This document shows, piece by piece, positions 9,227-17,754 of a stretch of DNA of 64,000 nt. Numbering within the stretch: the stretch's first letter is position 1; each line of letters opens with the position of its first letter. The notes below the pieces were generated by a model. That model ran no database searches. It was not told the DNA's origin and was given only the letters and a program-made list of their open reading frames with translations. Position numbers and translations under genes: made by a program. Source of the DNA: an uncultured bacterium (GTDB lineage Bacteria > Bacteroidota > Rhodothermia > Rhodothermales > UBA10348); the NCBI GenBank assembly GCA_938018055.1, contig CALIKL010000010.1, positions 1 through 64,000 on the forward strand. The letters are read 5' to 3'.

Positions 9227-9931
9227 GTGACTCTCGAACCGCACGTACTGAAGAACTCCCGCAAAGTCGGCTGGATTGAAGTCGTCTGTGGTTCCATGTT
9301 CAGCGGAAAAACGGAAGAGCTCATCCGACGTGTGCGCCGTGCCCAGATTGCCCGGCAACGAACGGAAATCTTCAAACCAGCTCTGGATACGCGCTATTCG
9401 GAAGATGAGGTCGTTTCACACGATGACTCGGCACTGCGCTCCACAGCTGTTGCAACGGCATCGCAGATCATTCTGCTTGCCCAAGATTCCGACGTTGTTG
9501 GTATAGACGAAGCCCAGTTTTTCGGAGATGATCTGACAGACGTTTGCCGCCAGCTGGCGGAGTCGGGAAAGCGCGTGATCGTTGCAGGTCTCGATCAGGA
9601 TTATCTGGGTCAGCCGTTTGAGCCGTTGCCGCAGATCATGGCTATTGCTGAATACGTCACGAAGCTGCATGCCATCTGTGTGGTCTGTGGCAACCCGGCA
9701 AATCACTCTCAGCGTCTTTCAGGAAGCACCAGCCGTGTCCAATTGGGAGCCCAGGAGTCGTACGAGCCGCGTTGTCGAGACTGCTTCGACCTGGCTCTTT
9801 CCAAAGGTGAAAAGTCGGCTCAGTCCTCCGAGTCCGGAGACGGATCTTCCTCGGACGCGGCAGCCGCAGGCACTTCAGATTCAGGCGCCTCTTCTGAGAC
9901 GGGTGCCTCCGGGAGCGCCGTACGCGCCTGA
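9227..9931 (+). CDS. tdk: Thymidine kinase
   Basis: This enzyme phosphorylates thymidine with ATP in the pyrimidine salvage pathway. The type II (Bacteroidetes-like) enzyme has Walker A GSMFSGKTEE, a Walker B-type DVVGIDEAQFF, the lasso and nucleoside-binding segment near GLDQDYLGQPF, and a zinc ribbon CVVCG...CRDC. The GTG at 9227 gives an N-terminus (TLEPHVLKNSRKVGWIEV) like the family; the ATG at 9173 would add 18 residues. After the zinc site a low-complexity tail of about 45 residues rich in S, A, G, D and E follows, which the enzyme does not need. The last 112 bp overlap the end of the convergent DUF445 gene. Confidence 0.92.
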   Translation: MTLEPHVLKNSRKVGWIEVVCGSMFSGKTEELIRRVRRAQIARQRTEIFKPALDTRYSEDEVVSHDDSALRSTAVATASQIILLAQDSDVVGIDEAQFFGDDLTDVCRQLAESGKRVIVAGLDQDYLGQPFEPLPQIMAIAEYVTKLHAICVVCGNPANHSQRLSGSTSRVQLGAQESYEPRCRDCFDLALSKGEKSAQSSESGDGSSSDAAAAGTSDSGASSETGASGSAVRA

Positions 9932-11097
9932 CGAACCCGGTAGAGCACTTCATCCATACCAAACAGGATGGCTCCCGCGCCTCCAAATGCGACCAGTGCC
10001 GGCAGTGGTTGCCAAATCACAAGGCCACCCACGGCCCCCAGCAGGCCACCCAAATACTTGATGTAATTGAGCTGTTCATTGGATGAGTTCTTGATGAGCG
10101 CCTCCAGGCGGCTTTCATCGTAGGCCATCATGTTGCTCATCACCATGTCGTACACATCCAGATTTTCCACAAATCCGAGTACGACACGAGTGGCATATTC
10201 TTCGATGTCCTCAGCCCGGGCTTCGATTTTCTCTGGGACCTTGTCCAACAAGGCATCCATCTCATCGAGTACCAGATCCAACTGCGTTGGGATACCGTGG
10301 ATCGCCTGATCTATCCGACGCTTGAAGTCTTCCTCGTTCAGATAGCGATAGGCTTTCAGGGCCATGCCACCCACACCTTCGCCGACATAGGCTTCGATTT
10401 TCTCCACCACGAAGTCTACAATGCGCTTGCGGACCTCTTCTGAAGTCAAGACCGTCTCTACGTAATCACCTGTCAGCCGCTTCAGATCATCGCGAAATTC
10501 CGGATCCTCGAGCACCCCGCGTGCGACCGACATGGCCAGCTCACGGTACTTCGGGATGATCTGGTTCTCCTCGATTTTCTGCTTGATGATTTCCTCGTTG
10601 ATCAGCTCCTCGCTGACTGCCGTCGCCAGCCGATAGATCACCCGCTCACGCTGTGCAGGAATAAGTCCTTGGCCGAAGATCGGACGCACTTGGCGTGGAT
10701 TGAACAACATGGTTATGGCAACCCAGTTGGTCAAAAAGCCAATCATGCCACTGACAGCTACAATGCGCATCAGTCCTTGCAGTGGAAGCACCTGCCCAAA
10801 AATGGTCAATTCCATCCCGGGGAAGTCCCAAAGGAATGAAGCCCCGAACATGAGCATCAGACCCCACGGAATAATCTGAAGCAGGGGCAGAAGACGAGCG
10901 TGCGAACCGCTGACCCGAGGGGGTTCGCGACGAGGCTTGTCTGAATCACCTGGGGAAGGCAGATGACGTCGAATGTAGGCCCCCACCAAATGCCGGAAGT
11001 CTGCAGCGCGGGCGCGCGTGACCTCCTTTGCTTCAGCAACCGTCACTTCGGCATGCTGGGAGGATTGGTCTTCTTGAAGTTGTTCGTCTTCGGTCAC
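9820..11097 (-). CDS. DUF445 family membrane protein
   Basis: This is a DUF445 (YheB/YjiN-like) protein of 425 residues. It has two N-terminal membrane helices around LLQIIPWGLMLMFGASFLW and LMRIVAVSGMIGFLTNWVAI, the family-typical motif TNWVAITMLFNPRQVRPIFG, and LIPAQRERV. A long helical central domain follows, and then a C-terminal membrane segment (about 365-395, YLGGLLGAVGGLVIW). The N-terminal 75 residues and the last ~35 residues (rich in E, A, S, P) are extra and poorly conserved in type. Its function is unknown, although the family is linked to envelope or sporulation membrane proteins. It converges with tdk and overlaps it by 112 bp. Confidence 0.85.
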   Translation of the reverse strand: MTEDEQLQEDQSSQHAEVTVAEAKEVTRARAADFRHLVGAYIRRHLPSPGDSDKPRREPPRVSGSHARLLPLLQIIPWGLMLMFGASFLWDFPGMELTIFGQVLPLQGLMRIVAVSGMIGFLTNWVAITMLFNPRQVRPIFGQGLIPAQRERVIYRLATAVSEELINEEIIKQKIEENQIIPKYRELAMSVARGVLEDPEFRDDLKRLTGDYVETVLTSEEVRKRIVDFVVEKIEAYVGEGVGGMALKAYRYLNEEDFKRRIDQAIHGIPTQLDLVLDEMDALLDKVPEKIEARAEDIEEYATRVVLGFVENLDVYDMVMSNMMAYDESRLEALIKNSSNEQLNYIKYLGGLLGAVGGLVIWQPLPALVAFGGAGAILFGMDEVLYRVRQARTALPEAPVSEEAPESEVPAAAASEEDPSPDSED

Positions 11098-11124
11098 GAT
11101 TCCGGGGTGGGATATTCCGAGGCC

Positions 11125-11688
11125 CTATTCGGACGCAGAAAAACCCAGACGGGTTGCATCGGCTTGCATTCCGGCAATCACATTGGCGATGTGCTCAGAC
11201 AACTCGACCCCAAGGTCCTCTGCTCCTTCCCGGATATCATCCCGGCTCACAGCAGCAGCAAATGCCTTGTCCTTGAGCTTCTTCGTCACCGATTTGGGCT
11301 TCATTCCTGCCAACCCGGTCGGCCGGACATAGGCAACGGCCGTAATGAATCCTGCCAATTCGTCCACAGCGAACAAGACTTTGGCCAAAAGCGAGACACG
11401 GGGTGTTCCTGTGTGGGGCGCGTGGCCCATGATGGCATCAAGTACTTCTTGTGGATACCCGACTTCGCGAAGGACGCCTACACCGACGTAGGGATGCTCC
11501 TCCAGCGTCTGATGTTTTTCATAGTCCATGTCATGCAACAGACCCGTCATGCGCCAGAGCGACTCATCTTCGCCGAATTTGCGGGCGTAGAACCCCATGG
11601 CTGCCTCAACGGCATAGGCATGTCGCCGAAGGCTGTCTGTCTTCGTCCACTCGTGGAAAAGTCCCAGGGCATCTTCGTAGCTGTGCAT
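11125..11688 (-). CDS. HD domain phosphohydrolase
   Basis: This 187-residue protein has an HD domain: His in RRHAYAVEAAM, the HD pair in TGLLHDMDYEKH, a later His in MGHAPHTG, and Asp in AVDELAGF. These are the metal ligands of small HD hydrolases. The substrate is unknown. The family often acts on nucleotides, and the size fits the stand-alone 'HDIG-like' group with conserved VRPTGLAGMKPKSV. It lies 1 bp after the MlaD gene on the same strand, so it is co-transcribed with the mla genes. No signal peptide is present. Confidence 0.88.
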   Translation of the reverse strand: MHSYEDALGLFHEWTKTDSLRRHAYAVEAAMGFYARKFGEDESLWRMTGLLHDMDYEKHQTLEEHPYVGVGVLREVGYPQEVLDAIMGHAPHTGTPRVSLLAKVLFAVDELAGFITAVAYVRPTGLAGMKPKSVTKKLKDKAFAAAVSRDDIREGAEDLGVELSEHIANVIAGMQADATRLGFSASE

Positions 11689-11689
11689 A

Positions 11690-12622
11690 TCAGAACATGT
11701 CTACAATTTTCATTTCCTTCAGGTACCGGCCCGGATTCGCCTGAAAGTCTGCGATCAGTCCATTGAGACCGGAGATGGTCGAATCCATACGATGATACAT
11801 GGAGGGGTCATTGATCAAAAGTCCCAACGTGCCCTCTCCTTCATTCAATTTTTCCAGCAGCTCGTTGAGCTGGGAATTGGTCTCATGGAACAGCTCCAGA
11901 TCGTCGTTCAACGTCGCCATCGTCTCCTCCATCTGAGCGATCAAATCAGCAACTGCTTCGCCGTTATCGCCCAGGGCAGCATTGAGACCCGATGTAAGGG
12001 AGTCTGCATTAGCCAAGATGGTTGCAATGCGATCTCGCTCTGCCGCGAGAAGTCCTTCAATCTGTTGCACACTTCCGCGAGCCGCCGACAGGCTTTGGCG
12101 AAAATCTGAGTCTGGCGTCGACAGCAAGGTATTGGTCTCAGCCAGCACTCGATTCAGTTGACCGACCACAGCATTCACATCTTCAATCATTCCCGGGGCC
12201 TTGTCCGACAAATCTGCCATCAAATCCGCGCCGGTCGCTGCGGCTACGAGTCCTCCCTCCGGGATTCTCGGCGCATCCGTTGGACCAAGTACCAGATCCA
12301 TTCTCACCACACCAAGGGCATCGAAGCCTGCGATCGTCGCATACGTACCTTCGGTGACCGGAATGCTTGGGTCGACATGAAACTCGACCATCACTTTCCC
12401 GGAGGTGTCAGAGATGTAAACATCTTTTACCGAGCCGACCGAGACGCCATTTACGCGCACGATATTGCCGCCGATCAAACCTCCGGCGTTGTCGAATTCG
12501 GCTACGAGGTCGTACGTCGAGTCGAATAGCGGAAGATCCTCGAAATAGCGGACTCCCAGGATGAAGATCACCGTAGCGCTGATGATCGTCAAACCCACCT
12601 TGATCTCGTTCGAAAATTTCAC
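11690..12622 (-). CDS. mlaD: MlaD family (MCE domain) lipid transport protein
   Basis: This is the substrate-binding component of an Mla-type lipid ABC transporter. The 310-residue protein has an N-terminal membrane anchor (about residues 8-25, VGLTIISATVIFILGVRYF), an MCE/MlaD domain at about 38-115 (GGLIGGNIVRVNGVSVGSV), and a long helical region (about 130-290) likely to form a coiled-coil barrel or tunnel. It likely hexamerises in the periplasm to pass phospholipids. It follows mlaF and mlaE in the same operon. No mlaB or mlaC gene is nearby, as is common in this group. Confidence 0.9.
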   Translation of the reverse strand: MKFSNEIKVGLTIISATVIFILGVRYFEDLPLFDSTYDLVAEFDNAGGLIGGNIVRVNGVSVGSVKDVYISDTSGKVMVEFHVDPSIPVTEGTYATIAGFDALGVVRMDLVLGPTDAPRIPEGGLVAAATGADLMADLSDKAPGMIEDVNAVVGQLNRVLAETNTLLSTPDSDFRQSLSAARGSVQQIEGLLAAERDRIATILANADSLTSGLNAALGDNGEAVADLIAQMEETMATLNDDLELFHETNSQLNELLEKLNEGEGTLGLLINDPSMYHRMDSTISGLNGLIADFQANPGRYLKEMKIVDMF

Positions 12623-12648
12623 GTCAGAATCGGATGGTTAGTTGGAGG

Positions 12649-13392
12649 TCAGGATAGACCAATTTTGTATTCATTGGCCGTTACAAAGGCCTTCAGGATC
12701 TGATCTTCGCTTCGATGAAGCTCGTCGATCGTTCCGGTCCAGTGCATGCGACCTTCGTAAATGAAGGCCGCGCGGTCGGCGATGTTGAGAACGGAATGCA
12801 TGTCGTGCGTCACGACAATACTCGTTACGTTCAATTGATCTGCCAGATTGCGGATCAGCTCGTCGATGGTATTCGAGGTCTCAGGGTCCAGACCTGAGGT
12901 CGGTTCATCGTAAATGATGTATCGGGGTTGTAGCGCAACAGCACGAGCGAGTGCCACGCGCTTTTGCATTCCCCCAGAAAGTTCGGAGGGTAGTTTTTCA
13001 CCTACGTCCTCCAGCTCAACCATGGCCAGGCATCGCTTCACTACGTTCGCGATCTCATCTTCCCCCATCTCCGAAAACGTCCGCAAGGGAAAGGCCACAT
13101 TCTCGAAGGAATTCATCGAGTCAAACAGTGCACCGCCCTGGAAGAGGACGCCGAAATTTCGCCGGACACGTCGCAATTCAGCGTAGGTGATGGCGTTGAT
13201 ATCAATCCCATCGACAGTCACCGTTCCGCTGTCTGGACTCAGCAGGCCGATCAGGTGCTTCATCAGCACACTCTTTCCAGAGCCGGATCGACCGATTATA
13301 GCAATCGTTTCGCCCTCGGGAATATCCACCGACACATCCTTGAGGACGTGTTTGTCTCCGAAGCTCTTGTTGACGTTGGATACGCTGATCAT
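12649..13392 (-). CDS. mlaF: Mla-type ABC transporter ATP-binding protein
   Basis: This ATPase of the lipid transporter has 247 residues, with Walker A GRSGSGKSV, Q-loop in LFQGGALFDS, signature LSGGMQKRVALARA, Walker B YIIYDEPTSGLDP and the switch His in VVTHDMHS. The GALFDS and PTSGLDPETS elements are typical of MlaF. I chose the ATG at 13392 (MISVSNVNKSF). Upstream in-frame codons run into mlaE and look non-coding in that frame. It lies between mlaE (16 bp) and mlaD (26 bp) and works with them in the inner membrane. Confidence 0.93.
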   Translation of the reverse strand: MISVSNVNKSFGDKHVLKDVSVDIPEGETIAIIGRSGSGKSVLMKHLIGLLSPDSGTVTVDGIDINAITYAELRRVRRNFGVLFQGGALFDSMNSFENVAFPLRTFSEMGEDEIANVVKRCLAMVELEDVGEKLPSELSGGMQKRVALARAVALQPRYIIYDEPTSGLDPETSNTIDELIRNLADQLNVTSIVVTHDMHSVLNIADRAAFIYEGRMHWTGTIDELHRSEDQILKAFVTANEYKIGLS

Positions 13393-13408
13393 AAAATGAA
13401 TAGTGGAA

Positions 13409-14179
13409 TCAGAGCAATGTAGCCGCCAGGACCAGATCGGCGAGCAGAAGGAATACACAACTGGCAACAGCTGCCTGCGTGGTTGAACGACCAACGCCTT
13501 CAGCCCCTCCTTGCGTGTAATACCCTTTGAAACAGGATATGGACGTAATCAGAAACCCAAAAACAAGGGATTTGATCACCCCAAAAATCGGATCGAACGG
13601 CTGGAAGAATTCTCGGGCGCCCTTCATAAACTCTTCAGCCGGCACAAAGCCACCCAGGTCCCCAATTAGCATTCCGCCTCCGATACCTACAAAACATGCA
13701 GCGACGTATAGCACAGGAAACATTACGATCCCGGCAAGGACCCGCGGGACGATGAGATATCCGATGGAATTCAACCCCATGCTTTCCAAAGCATCAATCT
13801 GTTCGGTGACGCGCATGGTTCCCAATTCTGCAGCGATCCGGGCTCCTACGCGGCCAGCGAGAATAAAACCGGTAACCACGGCACCGAGTTCAAGAATCAT
13901 GGACGGTACGACAATGGCCCCGATGATACTCCGCGGAATAAGTGGCGTCACCAGCTGATAGGCGGTTTGCACGGTGGTCACTGCCCCGGAAAATCCAGCA
14001 GCCATGGTCACAATGGGCAGCGAATCCACGCCAATCTTGACCATCTGCTCCCAGAGATTCTTCCTGTATATGGACAGTTCCGATACTGCACCAAAGGCAT
14101 GAAACAGCAATCGGCTGAAGCGCCCCAGGGACTCGAGGGGATTCAGAATTATGTCTAAGGTCGGTTTGACCACAATCAC
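13409..14179 (-). CDS. mlaE: MlaE family lipid ABC transporter permease
   Basis: This is the permease of the Mla-type transporter, with 256 residues. It has an N-terminal interfacial helix and about five to six membrane helices, plus the conserved EQIDALESMGLNSIGYLIVPR loop (residues near 145-165) that contacts MlaF. The length is normal for MlaE. It is the first gene of a mlaE-mlaF-mlaD-HD operon on the minus strand. It is divergent from radA, with about 190 bp of intergenic sequence that presumably carries both promoters. Confidence 0.92.
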   Translation of the reverse strand: MIVVKPTLDIILNPLESLGRFSRLLFHAFGAVSELSIYRKNLWEQMVKIGVDSLPIVTMAAGFSGAVTTVQTAYQLVTPLIPRSIIGAIVVPSMILELGAVVTGFILAGRVGARIAAELGTMRVTEQIDALESMGLNSIGYLIVPRVLAGIVMFPVLYVAACFVGIGGGMLIGDLGGFVPAEEFMKGAREFFQPFDPIFGVIKSLVFGFLITSISCFKGYYTQGGAEGVGRSTTQAAVASCVFLLLADLVLAATLL

Positions 14180-14368
14180 GGAGGATGGAGCGGTGCGACA
14201 GCAGGCCTCACAAGGGTACTTACGCTGTCGAAAGTACGGATCATGTGACTATTCGTGACGCTCTGCACGGATTCGTCACAGGAGCAGGCGCAGTGATTCG
14301 CAGGGAAGTCACGAAGCAGAGACAGGATGTGTCAGGAGGCTGACACTCCCCTCACCTATATTCGCACC

Positions 14369-15733
14369 ATGGCCAAGACCAAGACCATATTCTTTTGCCA
14401 GGACTGCGGCAACGAATCGCCAAAATGGCTGGGACAGTGTCCGGCCTGTGGTGCCTGGAATTCGCTCGTCGAAGAGCGGACAGCTTCCTCAAGTCACAAG
14501 CCCGGAATTATTCGAGGTGGCGGCAACGGCCTGTCACCGAAGCCCTTGCGGCTGAGCGAGGTAAAGAGCGGTGCCGAATCACGGATAGGCACCGGTAACG
14601 CAGAGCTGGATCGTGTATTGGGCGGGGGTATCGTTGAGGGATCTGTGGTTCTCATCGCAGGTGATCCCGGAATAGGGAAATCCACGTTGATGACGGAATT
14701 GGCCACGCTACTGAAATCAGTCAAGCTGCTTTACGTAACAGGAGAGGAATCGCCTTCACAGGTGAAGATGCGTGCAGAACGCATGGGCATTGCGTCTGAC
14801 AACTTCCTGCTGCTTGCTGAAACGGAAGTCGAGTCGATCATCCAATGCGTCCAGGACGAAGAGCCCTCCGTAATGGTTGTCGATTCCATTCAGACCATTT
14901 TTCGCTCGGATCTTACCAGTGCCCCGGGGTCTGTGACTCAGGTACGAGAAAGTGCAGCTGCTCTGATTCAGATGGCCAAGGCGTCGGGAACGGCAACATT
15001 CATTGTCGGTCATGTGACCAAGTCCGGGACCATTGCCGGACCTCGAGTACTAGAGCATATGGTGGATACCGTGCTTTACCTCGAAGGTGACCGCCATCAT
15101 GTTTTTCGCATCCTGCGTGCGGTCAAAAACCGGTTTGGCTCCACCAACGAGATTGGTGTTTTCGAAATGGAGGCTCGTGGCCTGACCCCGGTCGACAATC
15201 CGAGCGAGTTGTTTCTTTCCGATCGCAATCTGCTTTCTCCAGGCTCGGCCGTGGTGTGTTCTCTTGAGGGATCCCGTCCCATGCTGGCCGAAATCCAGGC
15301 TCTCGTGACACCAACTTCCTATTCCAACCCTCAGCGGACGGCCAGCGGTTTTGACGGCCGCCGGTTACAGATGCTGTTGGCCGTCCTGGAAAAGCGTGCA
15401 GGCATGCCACTCTCAACGTGTGATGTCTTCGTCAATGTCACCGGCGGCCTGCGCCTGACGGAGCCTGCCGCAGACTTGGCGATCGCAGCGGCAGTGGCGT
15501 CTTCGTGGCGCGATATTCCTCTTCCCTCGCAGGCCATGATAACGGGCGAAGTCGGCTTGGGTGGTGAAGTGCGGGCCGTGTCCCAGTTGGAATCGCGTCT
15601 GGTAGAGACCTCCCGTTTGGGTTTCAGTCAGGCGTTCGTTCCCGAAAAAGGACTGGACCGGAAAAACACACCTAAAGGATTGGAGTGCGTGGGACTGAAG
15701 TCCTTGAATCACATGATGAGCCTGCTGTTCTGA
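14369..15733 (+). CDS. radA: DNA repair protein RadA
   Basis: RadA (Sms) is a RecA-like branch-migration helicase in homologous recombination. The 454-residue protein has an N-terminal C4 zinc finger (CQDCG and CPACG), Walker A GDPGIGKST, the RadA motif KNRFG, and a C-terminal Lon-protease-like domain (about 290-454, inactive in the family). The ATG at 14369 puts the zinc finger at residues 10-27, which is the usual spacing. An in-frame ATG 42 bp upstream is unlikely. It stands alone, with rpiA convergent downstream. Confidence 0.96.
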   Translation: MAKTKTIFFCQDCGNESPKWLGQCPACGAWNSLVEERTASSSHKPGIIRGGGNGLSPKPLRLSEVKSGAESRIGTGNAELDRVLGGGIVEGSVVLIAGDPGIGKSTLMTELATLLKSVKLLYVTGEESPSQVKMRAERMGIASDNFLLLAETEVESIIQCVQDEEPSVMVVDSIQTIFRSDLTSAPGSVTQVRESAAALIQMAKASGTATFIVGHVTKSGTIAGPRVLEHMVDTVLYLEGDRHHVFRILRAVKNRFGSTNEIGVFEMEARGLTPVDNPSELFLSDRNLLSPGSAVVCSLEGSRPMLAEIQALVTPTSYSNPQRTASGFDGRRLQMLLAVLEKRAGMPLSTCDVFVNVTGGLRLTEPAADLAIAAAVASSWRDIPLPSQAMITGEVGLGGEVRAVSQLESRLVETSRLGFSQAFVPEKGLDRKNTPKGLECVGLKSLNHMMSLLF

Positions 15734-15755
15734 GCTGTTGGATGGTCAGATGCCA

Positions 15756-16454
15756 TCATGGCCGCCCCAGAACATCCACGCCACCATCTGATCGTCCAAT
15801 GAGCAGATGGGTAGCGAGATCGATAAACAATCCATGGTCCACCACACCCGGGGTCTTCAGGAGCACATCATTCACATGACGTGGGTCAGGGATTCCCTCA
15901 AAGTGAGCGTCAACTACCCACATTCCCTGGTCTGATACAACCGGACCGTCCTTCATCTTCCCCATGCGAATCTCCGGATCCGCACCGAGTCGCTTGAGCA
16001 CCTGTATGACGGGAGCAACAGCCATCGGGACCACTTCGACGGGGAGTGGCATCCGATACCCCAATGCCTCGACGACTTTGCTTTCGTCAACCAGAACAAC
16101 GAATTGCTTCGCGCGGGACGCCACGATCTTCTCGCGGGTTTGTGCTGCACCACGTCCTTTGATCAGAATGAAGGCAGGATCCACCTCGTCAGCTCCGTCG
16201 AAGGCCAGGTCGAGATCCGGTGATTCATCCAGTGTGGTCAACACGATACCATGCTGTCGCGCGAGACGCTCTGCAGCGAAAGAAGTCGCTACGCCTTTGA
16301 CCTGAATCCCCTCGTTGCGAATGCGCGCACCAAGCGCTTCAATGGCCATAGCGGCCGTAGAACCCGTACCGACCCCGAGGGTCATGCCGGTTGAAATCAT
16401 GGAAGCGACATGTTCACCTACCGCTCGTTTGGCGGCAGCTTGCAGATCAGACAT
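15756..16454 (-). CDS. rpiA: Ribose-5-phosphate isomerase A
   Basis: This enzyme interconverts ribose-5-phosphate and ribulose-5-phosphate in the pentose phosphate pathway. The 232-residue protein has the RpiA motifs: GVGTGSTA (phosphate loop), AFDGADEVD (catalytic Asp region), and IKGRGAAQTREK with the catalytic Lys/Arg site. The C-terminus HGLFIDLATHLLIG is typical. The end converges on radA with 22 bp between stops. An ATG at 16454 gives the usual N-terminus. Confidence 0.95.
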   Translation of the reverse strand: MSDLQAAAKRAVGEHVASMISTGMTLGVGTGSTAAMAIEALGARIRNEGIQVKGVATSFAAERLARQHGIVLTTLDESPDLDLAFDGADEVDPAFILIKGRGAAQTREKIVASRAKQFVVLVDESKVVEALGYRMPLPVEVVPMAVAPVIQVLKRLGADPEIRMGKMKDGPVVSDQGMWVVDAHFEGIPDPRHVNDVLLKTPGVVDHGLFIDLATHLLIGRSDGGVDVLGRP

Positions 16455-16523
16455 GGAGGGCGTAGGGTGGCGTTGAGATGCTGCCTCAATCTACGGCGCA
16501 CATGTCGGCGGGGCGAATCCCGA

Positions 16524-17753
16524 TTATTCGAATCGAAGGGAGTCGATCGGATTCAAGCGCGCGGCTTTGTAGGCCGGATAGCCACCGAAAACCAGGGCGA
16601 TACCGGTCACCATGACGACTGCTCCAATGGCCCAGTTAGTCGGGAAGGTCGCGGATATATCGAAGTAAATCGCCACGCCATTACCCACCATCGCTCCCAA
16701 TACAATACCGATCAGACCGCCTATCTGACACAGAAAGAAGGCTTCGAGCAGAAACTGCCTCATGATGTCCCTCCTTCGAGCACCGATACTTTTGCGGATC
16801 CCGATCTCCCGGGTTCGCTCGGTCACCGAGACCAGCATGATGTTCATGATTCCAATGCCAGCAGCCAGAAGGGATATCAGCCCGATCCCGGCGCCTCCTG
16901 CCGTCAACGTCCCGGTGAAGGCCTCGAAGATGGCCTGCATGGAATCGTTGGTAGACACTTCGAAGTTGTTTTCTTCTCCAGGCTCCACTTTGCGGACGAC
17001 ACGCATTTTCCCAGTCGCCTCTTCCTTGGCCGCATTGATCAGGACTGGATCGTTCACCCTTACTGAAATGTTGGAAATGTTTCGATTCGTTCCGCCGAAT
17101 ACGGTGAACCCGCGTGAAATCGGGATGTAAAGGCGGTTATCCTGGGAGAAGCCCAAGAAGCTACCCTTGCTCTTCAGGACCCCGACTACCTCGCAGCGCA
17201 TACCCGAAGCCCGCACCATCTTTCCGATGGCGTTTTCTGTGGCAAACAGTGCCTCAGCTACATCCGTGCCGAGCACACAGGCTGGTCGAGCATACTGCAC
17301 ATCATCCTGCGTAAAGAATCGCCCGTAGTCCAATTCGTAGGAGTAGTTTCCCAACATATGCTGGTCTACACCCATGACCATTATGTTCGGCTCGGTTTCG
17401 CGGTCTTCATAGACCACCTTACCCATGGAGAAATCTTCAAGGACGCTGACCGTGACAGGCAAAGACATGGCATCAGCAAGACGTTCTACCTGTTCGAACG
17501 TGATGTTCGGACGGTTTCGCATGCTGCGATCCATACGCCCCGTCTGGATCACGGGTGTCCGGGAAATGGAAAAGGTCGACGACCCCAGAAATTGCAATCG
17601 GTCCTTGAAATACACATCAATGACCTGGACAGCGGTTACCGACACGATGATGGCGAATACGCCGATCACCATCCCGAGCAGCGTGAGCGCGGAGCGGACC
17701 TTGTGACCCCGCAGGGCCTCAATCGACATACGGGCGGCTTCGAAAATGCCCAT
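16524..17753 (-). CDS. MacB-like ABC transporter permease (second of a pair)
   Basis: This 409-residue permease has the MacB/FtsX plan. It has one N-terminal membrane helix (LTLLGMVIGVFAIIVSVTAV), a large periplasmic MacB-core domain (about 45-280), and three C-terminal helices with SVTERTREIGIRKSIGARR, the motif that contacts the ATPase. It lacks its own ATP-binding domain, and no ATPase gene is adjacent. It follows the paralogous permease gene after 1 bp. Such heterodimeric permeases export substrates or act as mechanotransducers for lipoprotein or peptide efflux. The substrate is unknown. Confidence 0.9.
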   Translation of the reverse strand: MGIFEAARMSIEALRGHKVRSALTLLGMVIGVFAIIVSVTAVQVIDVYFKDRLQFLGSSTFSISRTPVIQTGRMDRSMRNRPNITFEQVERLADAMSLPVTVSVLEDFSMGKVVYEDRETEPNIMVMGVDQHMLGNYSYELDYGRFFTQDDVQYARPACVLGTDVAEALFATENAIGKMVRASGMRCEVVGVLKSKGSFLGFSQDNRLYIPISRGFTVFGGTNRNISNISVRVNDPVLINAAKEEATGKMRVVRKVEPGEENNFEVSTNDSMQAIFEAFTGTLTAGGAGIGLISLLAAGIGIMNIMLVSVTERTREIGIRKSIGARRRDIMRQFLLEAFFLCQIGGLIGIVLGAMVGNGVAIYFDISATFPTNWAIGAVVMVTGIALVFGGYPAYKAARLNPIDSLRFE

Positions 17754-17754
17754 G

